Source: Alkalicoccus chagannorensis DSM 18086
GTDB taxonomy: Bacteria > Bacillota > Bacilli > Bacillales > Salisediminibacteriaceae
Reading direction: 5' to 3'
DNA length: 64,000 bases
Assembly (NCBI RefSeq): GCF_000429725.1
Contig: NZ_AUCK01000016.1
Coordinates: 27,171 to 91,170, forward strand
The position numbers were made by a program, and so were the translations under genes. Position 1 is the stretch's first letter, and each line of letters begins with the position of its first letter. Below the pieces are notes generated by a model. It saw nothing but the letters and a program-made list of their open reading frames with translations. It was not told the DNA's origin and searched no databases. Below are positions 17,270 through 26,119 of the stretch, piece after piece.

Positions 17270-17757
17270 GTTTGTATATAACGATGAAAAACTTGTCTCA
17301 CTCAAGTTCACTCCCATGAGTGGCAGATCTCCGTACCTGTTTTACTTTATTGCATGCACAACATTCGAGTGCTCGTTCGTGCATATCAGGGTGAACACGG
17401 CATCGATTCATGGTCCGGCAGGTCAGGGTATACCCTTGAGCGAGGCACAGCATACGAATACGGTCATGCAGCATGGCCTCTATTTTTCGTCCAGAAAAAG
17501 TGGATTGCGTATACGTGCACAAAAGGAGTGTCATCATCATTTTCAAATGATAGGAAAGCCATCAGCTGCTCGTATAAAAAGCATCAAAGGTTTATTCCGG
17601 TATGATTCAACAAGGTCATTCACCGCGAATGGCCCCTCATGTTTTTGTCATGGAATGGATACATCCATCGGCAGCGCGTTTCCCTTACCCGCCATTTTCT
17701 GCCCGACCTTCGTCAAGGGTCCTTATTCGGAATGCGCTTCTTGTATTCGAAACAGGA
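17270..17757. other. Gene-free stretch, nothing recognised
   Basis: About 490 bp between the terminator and the next minus-strand gene. Reading frames here have no ribosome site and no recognisable protein. A minus-strand frame (17298-17546) with several Cys residues was considered and set aside. The stretch might be gene debris. Confidence 0.4.
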
Positions 17758-18387
17758 TTAATCAAACTTCCAGTTCTTTTCTTTATTAAACCCATACGGG
17801 ACCGTATAAAACCAGCCTTCCGTTTTCTTGTATTCCTGCACAAATCCTTTTCTGCCGCCCGCCATTTCCTTCTGCGTGTACGTTCGTCCGAGCAGCTTTT
17901 CCATTTTACTCATGACAGAAAGCGGAGAGGATTTACGTGCCAGTACGTCGGCAACAAGACCCATCGACAGCTTGTCATCGAGCTGCTGGCGGATCTGCCG
18001 GATGGAGAGGAACGGATGCCCGTTTTTTCCCGCATAGACATTCAACAAGAAGAGCAGTTCATAGTCCAGCCGCATCAATTCAGAAAAAAGTGCAACACGG
18101 ACCTTCTGTCTCGCGGTAGTGCGGAGCTGTTCATACACATGGTCCGCACGGACGAAGCGGTTCATCATCTCTGCTTCGAGCCACTGCAGCGTTTCTTCCA
18201 TATAAACTTTTGGAGGACGGTTGGATGGTCCTTCTTTTTCTACTTCCCATATATAGTAGCCGCCTGCATCGCGCTCGATCTGTCCTTGTCTGTACATACG
18301 TCTCAAGTCGATATCGTGACAGCGTCTCACTGTGTAAAGAGTATCGAGATCCGGTGGTCCGGATCCTAGAGCAGCATGAATCGGCAT
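17758..18387 (-). CDS. Unrecognised cytoplasmic protein
   Basis: A 209-residue soluble protein that I do not recognise. The start at 18385-18387 (MPIHAALGSG) follows GGGG by 7 bases; another ATG lies two codons upstream. The sequence is mostly helical and rich in Arg, Tyr and Leu: an N-terminal segment with TVRRCHDIDLRRMYRQGQI, a middle with several basic helices (RQKVRVALFSELMRLDYELLFLLN, in pieces) and a C-terminal KTEGWFYTVPYGFNKEKNW. A DNA-binding role is possible from helix content and charge, but no clear helix-turn-helix was identified. Immediately upstream lies the MITE at 18460. Confidence 0.65.
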   Translation of the reverse strand: MPIHAALGSGPPDLDTLYTVRRCHDIDLRRMYRQGQIERDAGGYYIWEVEKEGPSNRPPKVYMEETLQWLEAEMMNRFVRADHVYEQLRTTARQKVRVALFSELMRLDYELLFLLNVYAGKNGHPFLSIRQIRQQLDDKLSMGLVADVLARKSSPLSVMSKMEKLLGRTYTQKEMAGGRKGFVQEYKKTEGWFYTVPYGFNKEKNWKFD

Positions 18388-18459
18388 CAGCATACCCCTT
18401 TCTCCTGTATATCCTTAGTATAATAAGGCTTCAAGAGATGAACAAGCAAGATGCTTACG

Positions 18460-18749
18460 TAGGGGCTACTGAATAACCTATTCTACATAGCCGAGGTGCC
18501 ACCTGCACCGCTTCGCTTTCCGTGGATAAGCTGCCGAGCCTCCTCAGGCATTCGCCCTGCGGGGTCTCGTCTCGCTTCCATTTCCGCAGGAGTCTCGCGA
18601 TTCCGGCGGCACCTCTTTCGCAGACCATCATTTTCTTCTAAAAGATGCAAGGTTTTTCATGGCATTGCCACATTCGCTTGCATCTCCTTCGGAAAGAGGT
18701 GCTTTTATTCTTGTCACATTCCTGTTTATCGGTTATTCAGTAAGCCCTA
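18460..18749 (+). mobile_element. 290-bp MITE, copy 1
   Basis: The ends are TAGGGGCTACTGAATAACC and its inverted counterpart GGTTATTCAGTAAGCCCTA; a TA is at each extremity, consistent with a TA target duplication. Internally it matches copy 2 (38050-38339) along its whole length in the opposite orientation, and both copies are exactly 290 bp. It has no transposase gene; a short frame runs through the interior but lacks a ribosome site. The right end supplies the last base of the stop codon of the acyl-CoA dehydrogenase-like gene. The interior, with GCCTCCTCAGGCATTCGCC and CTGCGGGGTCTCG, resembles repeats common in Bacillaceae genomes. Confidence 0.85.
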
Positions 18750-19868
18750 CATATCCAGCATATCGGCGGCAAGCTGTTCAAGGACAGCATCATCCATCGG
18801 CGGATTGTGAAGGCCCGCACGGATGTCCCGATGATAGCGTTGGAGTGGGCTCGAGGCCGACAAGCTGCCGGCGCCGCAGATCCGCATAGCGAGGTCCACA
18901 ATATCCACCGCTTCGTTCACTATCGTCATCTTGGCAGATCCGAGTTCCCCTTTCATCCTGCTGCGTGCTTCTGCATCCGCTTTTTCCCACTTTTCCGCAG
19001 TGTAATACAGAACCGATTCAGCTGTGTGCAGCTTCCGGTATGCTTCTCCTGTTTTGTAGCGGATATGGGGCAGGGCTGCAATGGTGGTATCCAGACTGTT
19101 CGGCGAATGATGACGGCTGAATGCCACAGCTTCTTCCAGCGCAGCCTGGGCAATGCCGAGGTAGCAGGCCGGGATGTGGAGCAGCCATCCGGTCGAGGGC
19201 GGACTCTGCTGCTCGGTATAGTTAATCCGAAAATGATCGGGTATTTCCACTCCATGCAGCACGAGGTCATGACTTGCCGTCCCCCGCATCGCTGTCAGAT
19301 CCCATGTTTCATCCATCGCCACGCCCGGGAGGTCCATCGGCACGAGAAACAGCGACGCCTGCGCCTCTCCCTGCGGCACGGCACTGACCTGCACATAATC
19401 CAGCATCGGAATCATCGACGTAAACGCCTTCCGCCCTTCCAGCCGCCATCCCGCTTCTGTCGGGACGGCAGTCGTTTCCGGGAGGCCTCCGCGGGTCGGA
19501 CTGCCTGTTGCCCGTTCAGTTGCAGCCGCATTGAACAGGGCACCGTGCTGCACGACTTCTTCCGCGAGACGGGGAAACAGCTCCCCCTTCCATAATCGAT
19601 ATTCCTGTATGTGATACATCAGACCCACATGCCAGCCGATGCAAAGCGCTGTCGCTCCATCCGCCACGGCAAGCTGCTGCTGCAGGCGGAGCATCTCTGT
19701 CAGCCCTAGTCCCCCTCCGCCAATGTCCTGCGGCAGTGTGATTGCAGGATATCCCGCTTCCTGCAGCCGTTGTAGATTCGACGCTGGAAGCTCCTGCTCC
19801 CGATCGCTTTCAAATCCCTGCTTCCGAAACGCCGGCGTCTGTTCGTTGATCCACGCTTGCCATTCCAT
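18747..19868 (-). CDS. Acyl-CoA dehydrogenase family protein (YdbM-like)
   Basis: A 373-residue flavoprotein of the acyl-CoA dehydrogenase fold: helical N-terminal domain, beta-barrel middle with NAAATERATGSPTRGG and DLTAMRGTASHDLVLHGVEIP, and helical C-terminal domain with AKMTIVNEAVDIVDLAMRICG. These enzymes oxidise acyl-CoA thioesters with FAD; the substrate cannot be told. I chose ATG at 19866-19868 with GAGGTG upstream; the longer frame adds 25 residues with no ribosome site. The stop codon TAG (18747-18749) is formed by the terminal TA of the MITE plus its first G, so the native C terminus may have been trimmed or altered. The closest family in B. subtilis is YdbM by general pattern. 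Confidence 0.87.
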   Translation of the reverse strand: MEWQAWINEQTPAFRKQGFESDREQELPASNLQRLQEAGYPAITLPQDIGGGGLGLTEMLRLQQQLAVADGATALCIGWHVGLMYHIQEYRLWKGELFPRLAEEVVQHGALFNAAATERATGSPTRGGLPETTAVPTEAGWRLEGRKAFTSMIPMLDYVQVSAVPQGEAQASLFLVPMDLPGVAMDETWDLTAMRGTASHDLVLHGVEIPDHFRINYTEQQSPPSTGWLLHIPACYLGIAQAALEEAVAFSRHHSPNSLDTTIAALPHIRYKTGEAYRKLHTAESVLYYTAEKWEKADAEARSRMKGELGSAKMTIVNEAVDIVDLAMRICGAGSLSASSPLQRYHRDIRAGLHNPPMDDAVLEQLAADMLDM

Positions 19869-20017
19869 CACCTTCACCTCGTTCTTTTTCATGATCTGCA
19901 TCTGCCCCCCATTATTACGTAGGAACGACAGCCTGTACAGCACGAGCGCTTATCCATGTTTTTTCGCCTCGGGCCGCTTCATGATATGATCACAGGAGAA
20001 GGAAAGGGGAGAGTTCA

Positions 20018-20554
20018 ATGACAGAAAAAGAGAATATGCTGCAGGGCAGGCCGTATCAGCCCGCAGATGAAGCATTGGAGGCAGACCGGTATGCCATGGT
20101 CCGCATGCTCGGGCAGCTCCATGACTATCACGAGGAGCATACCGTCGACCGGCTGCTTCTACTGAAAGAAATTCTCGGTTCCTGCCCCGATCAGATCACC
20201 GTCGGGGATGGATTCCGCGCGCTCTACGGCTACAATATTCATATCGAAGGTGCGTTTGCTGCTGCGGCAGATTGTTACATTCAGGACGCTGCTCCAGTCA
20301 CATTTGGAAGCCGGTGCACCCTCGGCCCCGGCGTTCACCTCTATACGTCCCTTCCATTAGCTCAGGCAGGCGAGAAAAATACCGGCATCGAGTCCGCCTC
20401 GCCAGTCAGCATCGGCGATGATGTACGCATCGGCGGGCGGGCTCTTTTATATCCAGGTATCCACATCGGAAGCCGCTCGATTGTCGACCCGGGCGTCGTG
20501 CTGACGAGCGATGTTCCAGCCGATACCCACGTTTCTATCGGAAGCAGATCTTGA
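20018..20554 (+). CDS. Maltose/galactoside O-acetyltransferase-like protein lacking the catalytic His
   Basis: A 178-residue left-handed beta-helix (hexapeptide repeat) protein with the Maa/LacA/NodL layout: N-terminal MLQGRPYQPADEALEADRY, GYNIHIE, PVTFGSRCTLGPGVHLYT, then VSIGDDVRIGGRALLYPGIHIG. Active enzymes carry a His just after the YT pair (Y-T-x-T-H-P), which acts as base for acetyl-CoA transfer; here the segment is YTSLPLAQ, one residue shorter and without His. The usual C-terminal end (GNPARIIK) is also missing; the protein stops after VSIGSRS. It may therefore be inactive or may use other chemistry. ATG at 20018 has AAGGGGAG upstream. Confidence 0.8.
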   Translation: MTEKENMLQGRPYQPADEALEADRYAMVRMLGQLHDYHEEHTVDRLLLLKEILGSCPDQITVGDGFRALYGYNIHIEGAFAAAADCYIQDAAPVTFGSRCTLGPGVHLYTSLPLAQAGEKNTGIESASPVSIGDDVRIGGRALLYPGIHIGSRSIVDPGVVLTSDVPADTHVSIGSRS

Positions 20555-20685
20555 TCTCCCGCGTCGGGCATGCGGAGCTGCGTTCCTCGTAGACGTAGAA
20601 AGTCCGCCGGAAGAGGAGCTCTTCTGACGGACTTTCTGCCACTGCTGCTGACATTCTTCGGTGATGACCCACGCGTCCGGCGTCA

Positions 20686-21645
20686 TTATAATACGGAATA
20701 GGAGACGCGGTTTCTCCCGGCTTCTTTCGATTCATATAACGCATCATCTACTCGGGAAAGGATCCCGGCTGCGGTATCCCCAACATGATACGCCGTCACA
20801 CCGGCACTGACCGTGATCGGCGTCAGCTCCCACGCATGCTGCTCTACATCCCGGCAGATCCGCTCTGCCACGAGTGCGGCTTCTTTTCCGGTCGTCGACG
20901 GAAGCAGCAGCATGAATTCTTCTCCTCCCATCCGAGCCGCAACATCTTCCCCTCGGGAGGATCGCTGAAAGATTTGCGCGAGCGCTTTCAGCACCTCGTC
21001 CCCCTTGGCATGACCAAAGTGATCGTTCACCTTTTTAAAATGATCAATATCAAGCAGAATCAAGGAAAAAGGAACCTCATCGTTCTCGGCGCTGTACAGC
21101 AGCTGCTTTATTTTTTCTTCCAGAAAACGCCGGTTCTTCAATCCGGTCAGGGCGTCCGTGATGGACAGTTCGTGCAGATTTTCGTTCAGCGCTGTCAGTT
21201 CCCGACGCTTCTGCTCATACTCCGTCATCACCTGCTGAAGCTGTTTGTACGCTTCATCTGTGTCCTCGAGAATTTCTTCTGCATGATGTTTCGCCTGTAA
21301 AATATCTCTCTCATATTCTTCCCGGACCGTCATTTTCAGCAGCGTACAGTGTACGCGGTCCCCTTCCATACGGGCATTGGCAAGCACCGGCACCCTTCCC
21401 CTGCCGTCTTTTTCAAGCGTCAGGTATAGTTCCTGAACTTCCTTCTGGACGAATACCATTGGAGCGAAGTAGGTCTGATAGTAGATACGGGAAGTTCGTG
21501 TCAGCAGATCATGAATATGCATCCCCTGCCATTCTCCTGCCTGCATCTGCAGCATGTCCGCCAAGGCTTGATTCAAGTGCATGATTCTCCCGTCCCGGTC
21601 GAGGATGAGAAAGCCGCACGGCAGGCGATCGACATTCACTTCCAT
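20686..21645 (-). CDS. PAS-GGDEF diguanylate cyclase, partner of RsbQ-like hydrolase
   Basis: A 319-residue cytoplasmic protein: PAS domain (about 1-105), coiled-coil linker (about 108-158) and GGDEF domain (160-319) with an active-site GGEEF at 240-244 and an inhibitory-site RxxD (RGED, 231-234) five residues before it. It should make cyclic di-GMP under control of its PAS domain and be subject to product inhibition. No membrane segment is present. It begins 15 bases after the stop of the RsbQ-like gene, with GGAGG before ATG at 21643-21645, so the two form an operon. In B. subtilis RsbQ works with the PAS domain of the phosphatase RsbP; here the same hydrolase appears to be linked to a c-di-GMP output. 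Confidence 0.93.
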   Translation of the reverse strand: MEVNVDRLPCGFLILDRDGRIMHLNQALADMLQMQAGEWQGMHIHDLLTRTSRIYYQTYFAPMVFVQKEVQELYLTLEKDGRGRVPVLANARMEGDRVHCTLLKMTVREEYERDILQAKHHAEEILEDTDEAYKQLQQVMTEYEQKRRELTALNENLHELSITDALTGLKNRRFLEEKIKQLLYSAENDEVPFSLILLDIDHFKKVNDHFGHAKGDEVLKALAQIFQRSSRGEDVAARMGGEEFMLLLPSTTGKEAALVAERICRDVEQHAWELTPITVSAGVTAYHVGDTAAGILSRVDDALYESKEAGRNRVSYSVL

Positions 21646-21660
21646 ATCTCCGCCTCCTTT

Positions 21661-22458
21661 TTATACCAAGTGATGCCGGATATGTTTCGTGATTTCCGCC
21701 GGACTGCTCAAATGGGGGTTATGCCCTTTGCCTTTTAAGTAAAAAATGCTTGAATCCGGAATCGCCTGATGCAGATATTCACCGGCTTCCACCGGAGCGA
21801 TGATATCCTCCATCGCCTGAAGAATCACAACAGGCACATGCAGCTGCTTCACCCGCTCCCGCATGTCGAGCTTGAACGTCACATCGGCAAACTGACGGGT
21901 AATCAGTGCGTCATTGCGGGTGAGGCGTTCGGCAAAATCTTCAGAGAGCTCCGGCCTCTCCGGATTGGCCATCGCAATAGGTGCGAGTGTCTGAGCCCAC
22001 TGCTTATAATTTCTTTCCATCATCTGCATGAGCTCATCGATTTCATGCTGATCAAAGCCGCCGTAGTAGTTCCCATCATTCAAATAGTGTGCGGATGGAC
22101 CAATCATGATGATTTTGCGGAATAGTTCCGGCCGCTGAATCGCCGCTTCGGCAGCGATCATGCCGCTGACAGAGTGCCCGACAAACAGCACCTCTGACCA
22201 GCCCAGCTCATCCAGCAGTTCGAGTACATCGTCCGCATATCCTTTAATGGAATGGTATCTTTCCGGATCGTAGGAGCTTACGTCCGAAGCACCAGCACCG
22301 GTATAATCAAATGTCATTACTTCCGCATGAGAGCTCAGCTCCGGCATGATTTCGAACCATACCTGCTGGTCCGTTCCAAAACCATGGGCAAGCACCACTC
22401 TACTGCCCCCCTGTCCAAATACCTGTGCTGCATTCCGCTCTTGATACCTTGTGCCCAT
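21661..22458 (-). CDS. RsbQ-like alpha/beta hydrolase
   Basis: A 265-residue protein of the RsbQ/KAI2/D14 group: oxyanion strand VVLAHGFGTDQQVW, nucleophile elbow GHSVSGM with Ser96, Asp218 in QAMEDII and His246 in GKGHNPHLS, almost the same numbering as B. subtilis RsbQ (Ser96, Asp219, His247). RsbQ is thought to generate or deliver a small hydrophobic ligand to a PAS domain. I chose ATG at 22456-22458, with GGAG about 11 bases upstream; GTG two codons earlier has closer spacing and is a reasonable alternative. It is the first gene of a two-gene operon with the PAS-GGDEF protein. Confidence 0.9.
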   Translation of the reverse strand: MGTRYQERNAAQVFGQGGSRVVLAHGFGTDQQVWFEIMPELSSHAEVMTFDYTGAGASDVSSYDPERYHSIKGYADDVLELLDELGWSEVLFVGHSVSGMIAAEAAIQRPELFRKIIMIGPSAHYLNDGNYYGGFDQHEIDELMQMMERNYKQWAQTLAPIAMANPERPELSEDFAERLTRNDALITRQFADVTFKLDMRERVKQLHVPVVILQAMEDIIAPVEAGEYLHQAIPDSSIFYLKGKGHNPHLSSPAEITKHIRHHLV

Positions 22459-22622
22459 AACCACGTCCACTCCTTTACTATATCTCTTTACATTATACCA
22501 CACAGCCTGGTCAATACGTACTTTTTGATTCCCTTATCCGGGGCTGAATACACAATTTTATGTAACCTCTACAGAGCTTTCTTTTATATACTAAAAAAAA
22601 CAAAAACAAGGAGGCCTCTGTC

Positions 22623-25600
22623 TTGAAGAGTGTCATCATAACGGTCGGAATCTTCTCCAGTCTTCTGCTTCTGCCCTGGCTCGTCTGGCTCATGCAGGAC
22701 GAAACGCCGCTGTCTGTCGCTGTTATCAATAAAACGGTCGCCGAGGAGGATTACCGGGAACACCAAGCCGTCCACTGGCTGTTGAATCACAGAAAATATA
22801 CCCAGCCGGACGGGAGCGGGTACAAAGCCGGAACCGATTATTACGGGGTGCATCCGGACAATACGGCAGAGACGTATGAAACGTCCGCTGTTCCTGACGA
22901 GCTGGCCGGCCACGATCTCATCTACATCGCCGATACATACGGCGTGTACCAGGCGGACGTCCCGTGGCATCAGGGAGAAGCAGCCCCTCCCCCGGAAGAC
23001 CGCCTTTACGGAGGATGGGAGGCAGAGGAATGGGCCGCCGTTTCCGATGCCGTAGATCAATCACCGGCAGACCTCGTGATGGAATTCAACACCTTCGCCT
23101 CGCCTACTGCTCCGGCGATACGGGACGACATCCTCGATAAGATGCAGATGAACTGGGACGGCTGGACCGGCCGCTGGTTTCATCAGCTGGAGCCGGAGGA
23201 AGAGGAGGTTCCGCCGTGGTTGATTTCCCAATATGAAGCGCAGGGGGAATCCTGGAACTTCGAAGGAGGGGGATTTGCTTTCGTACAGGATTTCGATCAT
23301 TCGGTCGTGATCATGCCTGAGTCGTATCTGGAAACGCCGGGGATCCATCTGTCCTTTCGTGAACGGGGTGAAGCGATGTTCGGCGTCAGCTCGAGCCCTT
23401 CTTATTCCTATTGGTTTGATATCGTCGAGCCGTTTTCCGACGAACAAGTGCTGGCCGACTACACGTGGGATACGACGGAGGAAGGCAGGTCTTTCCTCGC
23501 GCAGCATGATATTCCTGCCTCCTTTCCCGCGGTTCTCCATCATGAAATCACCGGGTCTAATCTGTACTATTTTGCCGGTGATTTCACGGACTTGAACGCC
23601 CTCCCTCCAGTGGAAAGCTACGCTGGCTATGCAGGGATCCGGCAATGGGTCTCTCCGGAGTTTCTCTTTCCCGAATCGAGTTTCTTCTGGCAGACCATGC
23701 GTCCGATGATGGATTCGATATTCGCTCAGGCAGCCGAACCGTTCGAGCCGCCTGCCACCGCGTCGGAGAAAGCTTCTGCTGAAACTTTCAACTACAGTGC
23801 GAGAATGGGGGAGGACCTGCTCGAAGTGTACCGTGACGGCTCCTGGGAACCGATGATTGTTCAGGGAATCAACCTAGGTATGGGACGCCCCGGCACGTTT
23901 CCTGGTGAAGCATCGATCCAGCGGGAAGAATACCAGCGCTGGTTTGAGCAGATTGCAGCGATGCATGCCAATACGATCCGGATCTATACGATTCATCCTC
24001 CGGCATTTTACGAAGAACTGCTCGCCTTCAATCAAGAAGCCGACGAGCCGATTTACGTCATGCATGGCGTCTGGATTGATGAGTATCCGCTTGAAGACAC
24101 ACTGGATGCCTTTGACCCCGATATCGTGGAGGAATTCGAATCCGAACTGCGCGACGCGGTAGACGTCATCCACGGCGATGCGATTCTCCCGACCCGTCCG
24201 GGACATGCTTCCGGTCTGTATACTGCTGACATCTCGCCGTATGTAACGTCGTGGATGCTCGGTATTGAATGGTATCCTTTTATGGTCGATCACATGCTGC
24301 AGGAGTATCCGGATCTCGGCGACTATGATGGAACATATGTAGAAACGAAAGGGGCCGCACCTTTTGAGCACTGGATGGCTGCAAGGATGGACCATCTATA
24401 TGACTATGAGAAAGACCGCTACGAGACGATGCGTCCGATGAGCTTTACGAACTGGGTCACAACCGATAACCTGGATCAGCCTTCCGAGCCGCATGACCAG
24501 GAAAACCTTGCCCAGATTGACCCTAATACGATTTATACGAAAGCCGAAGCAGAAGAAACCGGAATGTTTGCATCGTATCACATTTATCCGTATTATCCGG
24601 ACTTTTTGAATCTGGAAGAGAAGTATTTAACGTACGAAGACCACGAAGGCAGATTAAACAGCTATGCCGGATACTTGAACGACCTGCGGGATAATCACCG
24701 CCTGCCGATTCTCGCAGCGGAGTTCGGCATTCCTGCATCCAGAGGAAAAACACACAGCAATGTCTACGGATGGGATCAAGGATTCATGTCCGAGAAAGAG
24801 CAAGGCGACGTCGTCTCTATGTTGTATGAGACAATTCTGGCCGAAGATTACATGGGCGGTCTTGTCTTCACCTGGCAGGACGAATGGTTTAAGCGAACGT
24901 GGAATACGATGGACTACGACAATCCGGACCGCCGGCCATTCTGGTCGAATGCGCAGACACCCGAGCAGCAGTTTGGTCTGTTAAGTTTTGATCGTCATGC
25001 CGTCAGGGTGAATGGAGACGACGACTGGCAGGACGGCACCCTCCTTGCCGAGGGCAGCGCGCCGCTGACATCTCTGGAGATGCATCACGATGAACGTTAC
25101 TTGTACTTGAAATGGGAAGGAGATTTTGAGGAAGGAGACACGATCGAAGCAGGTCTCCGTATCCGGGACGAGAACGGCATCGATGTCCACGGAGAAAAAG
25201 CCGACTTCCTTCTCCGGCTCCATGCAGAAGAAGGGGAGCTGCGCGTAGCTGGTGATTATGACCCTTTTTTCTACGACTACGTGCAGAAGCATGAAATGCT
25301 CGACGCACCTGACGCTGCAATAGACAAGAAGCATGAACGTTTCCACCCTATTTACCAGGCTTTAAACAAAGAGATGATGCGGCCCGATACAGGCGAAGTT
25401 TTCCCTATGGAATACCACCACACTGGTAAACTGCGGGAAGGAGTGGCAGATCCGGACCACGAGCAATACGATTCACTGAATGACTTTGTCTTCAACGCAG
25501 AGGATGGCGTCGTGGAAGTCCGCCTCGCATGGATGCTCCTCAATGCGAGAGATCCAAGTTCTCTGGAATTCATCGGCAATATCGACGAAGACGACGTCAC

Positions 25601-25814
25601 AAGTGCTGTGACGGTGGATGGGATCGGGGTCCACTCTGCACTCATCCGGGACGAAGAAGCTCCCGTCCTGCTGGAAGCAGAAACGGATTATGCCTGGGAT
25701 CCGTGGAATGAACCTCAGTACGAAGAACGGCTGAAAGAGTCATATCAGATCATTCAGGATACGTTTGCAGCACAGTCGAAGAAACAGAAAAGCTTGACCA
25801 GCCAGGACGAATAA
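22623..25814 (+). CDS. Large membrane-anchored protein with glycosidase-like (TIM-barrel) domain
   Basis: A 1063-residue protein starting at TTG (AAGGAGG 8 bases upstream). Residues 5-24 are a single membrane segment (signal anchor); the remainder is extracellular, Trp/Tyr-rich and acidic. Residues ~30-360 resemble no domain I know. Residues ~400-790 look like a GH2/GH5-type catalytic barrel: MIVQGINLGMGRPG, TIRIYTIHPPAFYEEL, then ILAAEFGIPASRG with a likely acidic residue, and GLVFTWQDEWFKRTW. The C-terminal ~240 residues contain a carbohydrate-binding-like beta domain (LEMHHDERYLYLKWEGDFEEGDTI in pieces). The substrate is unknown. The gene is monocistronic, with a terminator at 25820. Confidence 0.8.
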   Translation: MKSVIITVGIFSSLLLLPWLVWLMQDETPLSVAVINKTVAEEDYREHQAVHWLLNHRKYTQPDGSGYKAGTDYYGVHPDNTAETYETSAVPDELAGHDLIYIADTYGVYQADVPWHQGEAAPPPEDRLYGGWEAEEWAAVSDAVDQSPADLVMEFNTFASPTAPAIRDDILDKMQMNWDGWTGRWFHQLEPEEEEVPPWLISQYEAQGESWNFEGGGFAFVQDFDHSVVIMPESYLETPGIHLSFRERGEAMFGVSSSPSYSYWFDIVEPFSDEQVLADYTWDTTEEGRSFLAQHDIPASFPAVLHHEITGSNLYYFAGDFTDLNALPPVESYAGYAGIRQWVSPEFLFPESSFFWQTMRPMMDSIFAQAAEPFEPPATASEKASAETFNYSARMGEDLLEVYRDGSWEPMIVQGINLGMGRPGTFPGEASIQREEYQRWFEQIAAMHANTIRIYTIHPPAFYEELLAFNQEADEPIYVMHGVWIDEYPLEDTLDAFDPDIVEEFESELRDAVDVIHGDAILPTRPGHASGLYTADISPYVTSWMLGIEWYPFMVDHMLQEYPDLGDYDGTYVETKGAAPFEHWMAARMDHLYDYEKDRYETMRPMSFTNWVTTDNLDQPSEPHDQENLAQIDPNTIYTKAEAEETGMFASYHIYPYYPDFLNLEEKYLTYEDHEGRLNSYAGYLNDLRDNHRLPILAAEFGIPASRGKTHSNVYGWDQGFMSEKEQGDVVSMLYETILAEDYMGGLVFTWQDEWFKRTWNTMDYDNPDRRPFWSNAQTPEQQFGLLSFDRHAVRVNGDDDWQDGTLLAEGSAPLTSLEMHHDERYLYLKWEGDFEEGDTIEAGLRIRDENGIDVHGEKADFLLRLHAEEGELRVAGDYDPFFYDYVQKHEMLDAPDAAIDKKHERFHPIYQALNKEMMRPDTGEVFPMEYHHTGKLREGVADPDHEQYDSLNDFVFNAEDGVVEVRLAWMLLNARDPSSLEFIGNIDEDDVTSAVTVDGIGVHSALIRDEEAPVLLEAETDYAWDPWNEPQYEERLKESYQIIQDTFAAQSKKQKSLTSQDE

Positions 25815-25819
25815 GTTGA

Positions 25820-25863
25820 GAAGAAAGCGCCCATGCCGGATAATGGCAGGAGCGCTTTCTTTA
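25820..25863 (+). terminator. Terminator of the glycosidase-like gene
   Basis: AAGAAAGCGC and GCGCTTTCTTT flank a smaller inner hairpin (ATGCC / GGCA region). It is 6 bp past the stop at 25814. The following 256 bp up to the TauE/SafE gene hold nothing recognised. Confidence 0.8.
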
Positions 25864-26119
25864 AGAGCTTTTCTCAACTGGAGCAGTACCTCCCACTGTT
25901 TACGAACAACAGCGGTATGGTGCGCCAAGCGCATCCCACGGTCCGCCTGAACAGGCAGCGGACAGCGCCGGCGCCCTGCCTCTTTATTTCATCAATAAGG
26001 GGGACCCTGCTTTTTCAAGCGCCTTGTTCCCGCTTAAGAACGAGCGGAGACGATCGTATCCCCCGCAGGAAAAGGCGTTCTGCGCTTTTGGCCGATGCGG
26101 AAGACTGGAGGTGCCTCCC

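Noticed and set aside
17298..17546. Cys-rich minus-strand frame (MHERALECCACNKVKQ)
   Set aside because: It starts only at TTG without a ribosome site and matches nothing I know; kept as an unassigned stretch.
18496..18810. Open frames within the MITE copies (also 37995-38303)
   Set aside because: The frames exist in both copies but lack ribosome sites, extend into flanking DNA and encode low-complexity Arg/Ser sequence; the elements are non-autonomous.
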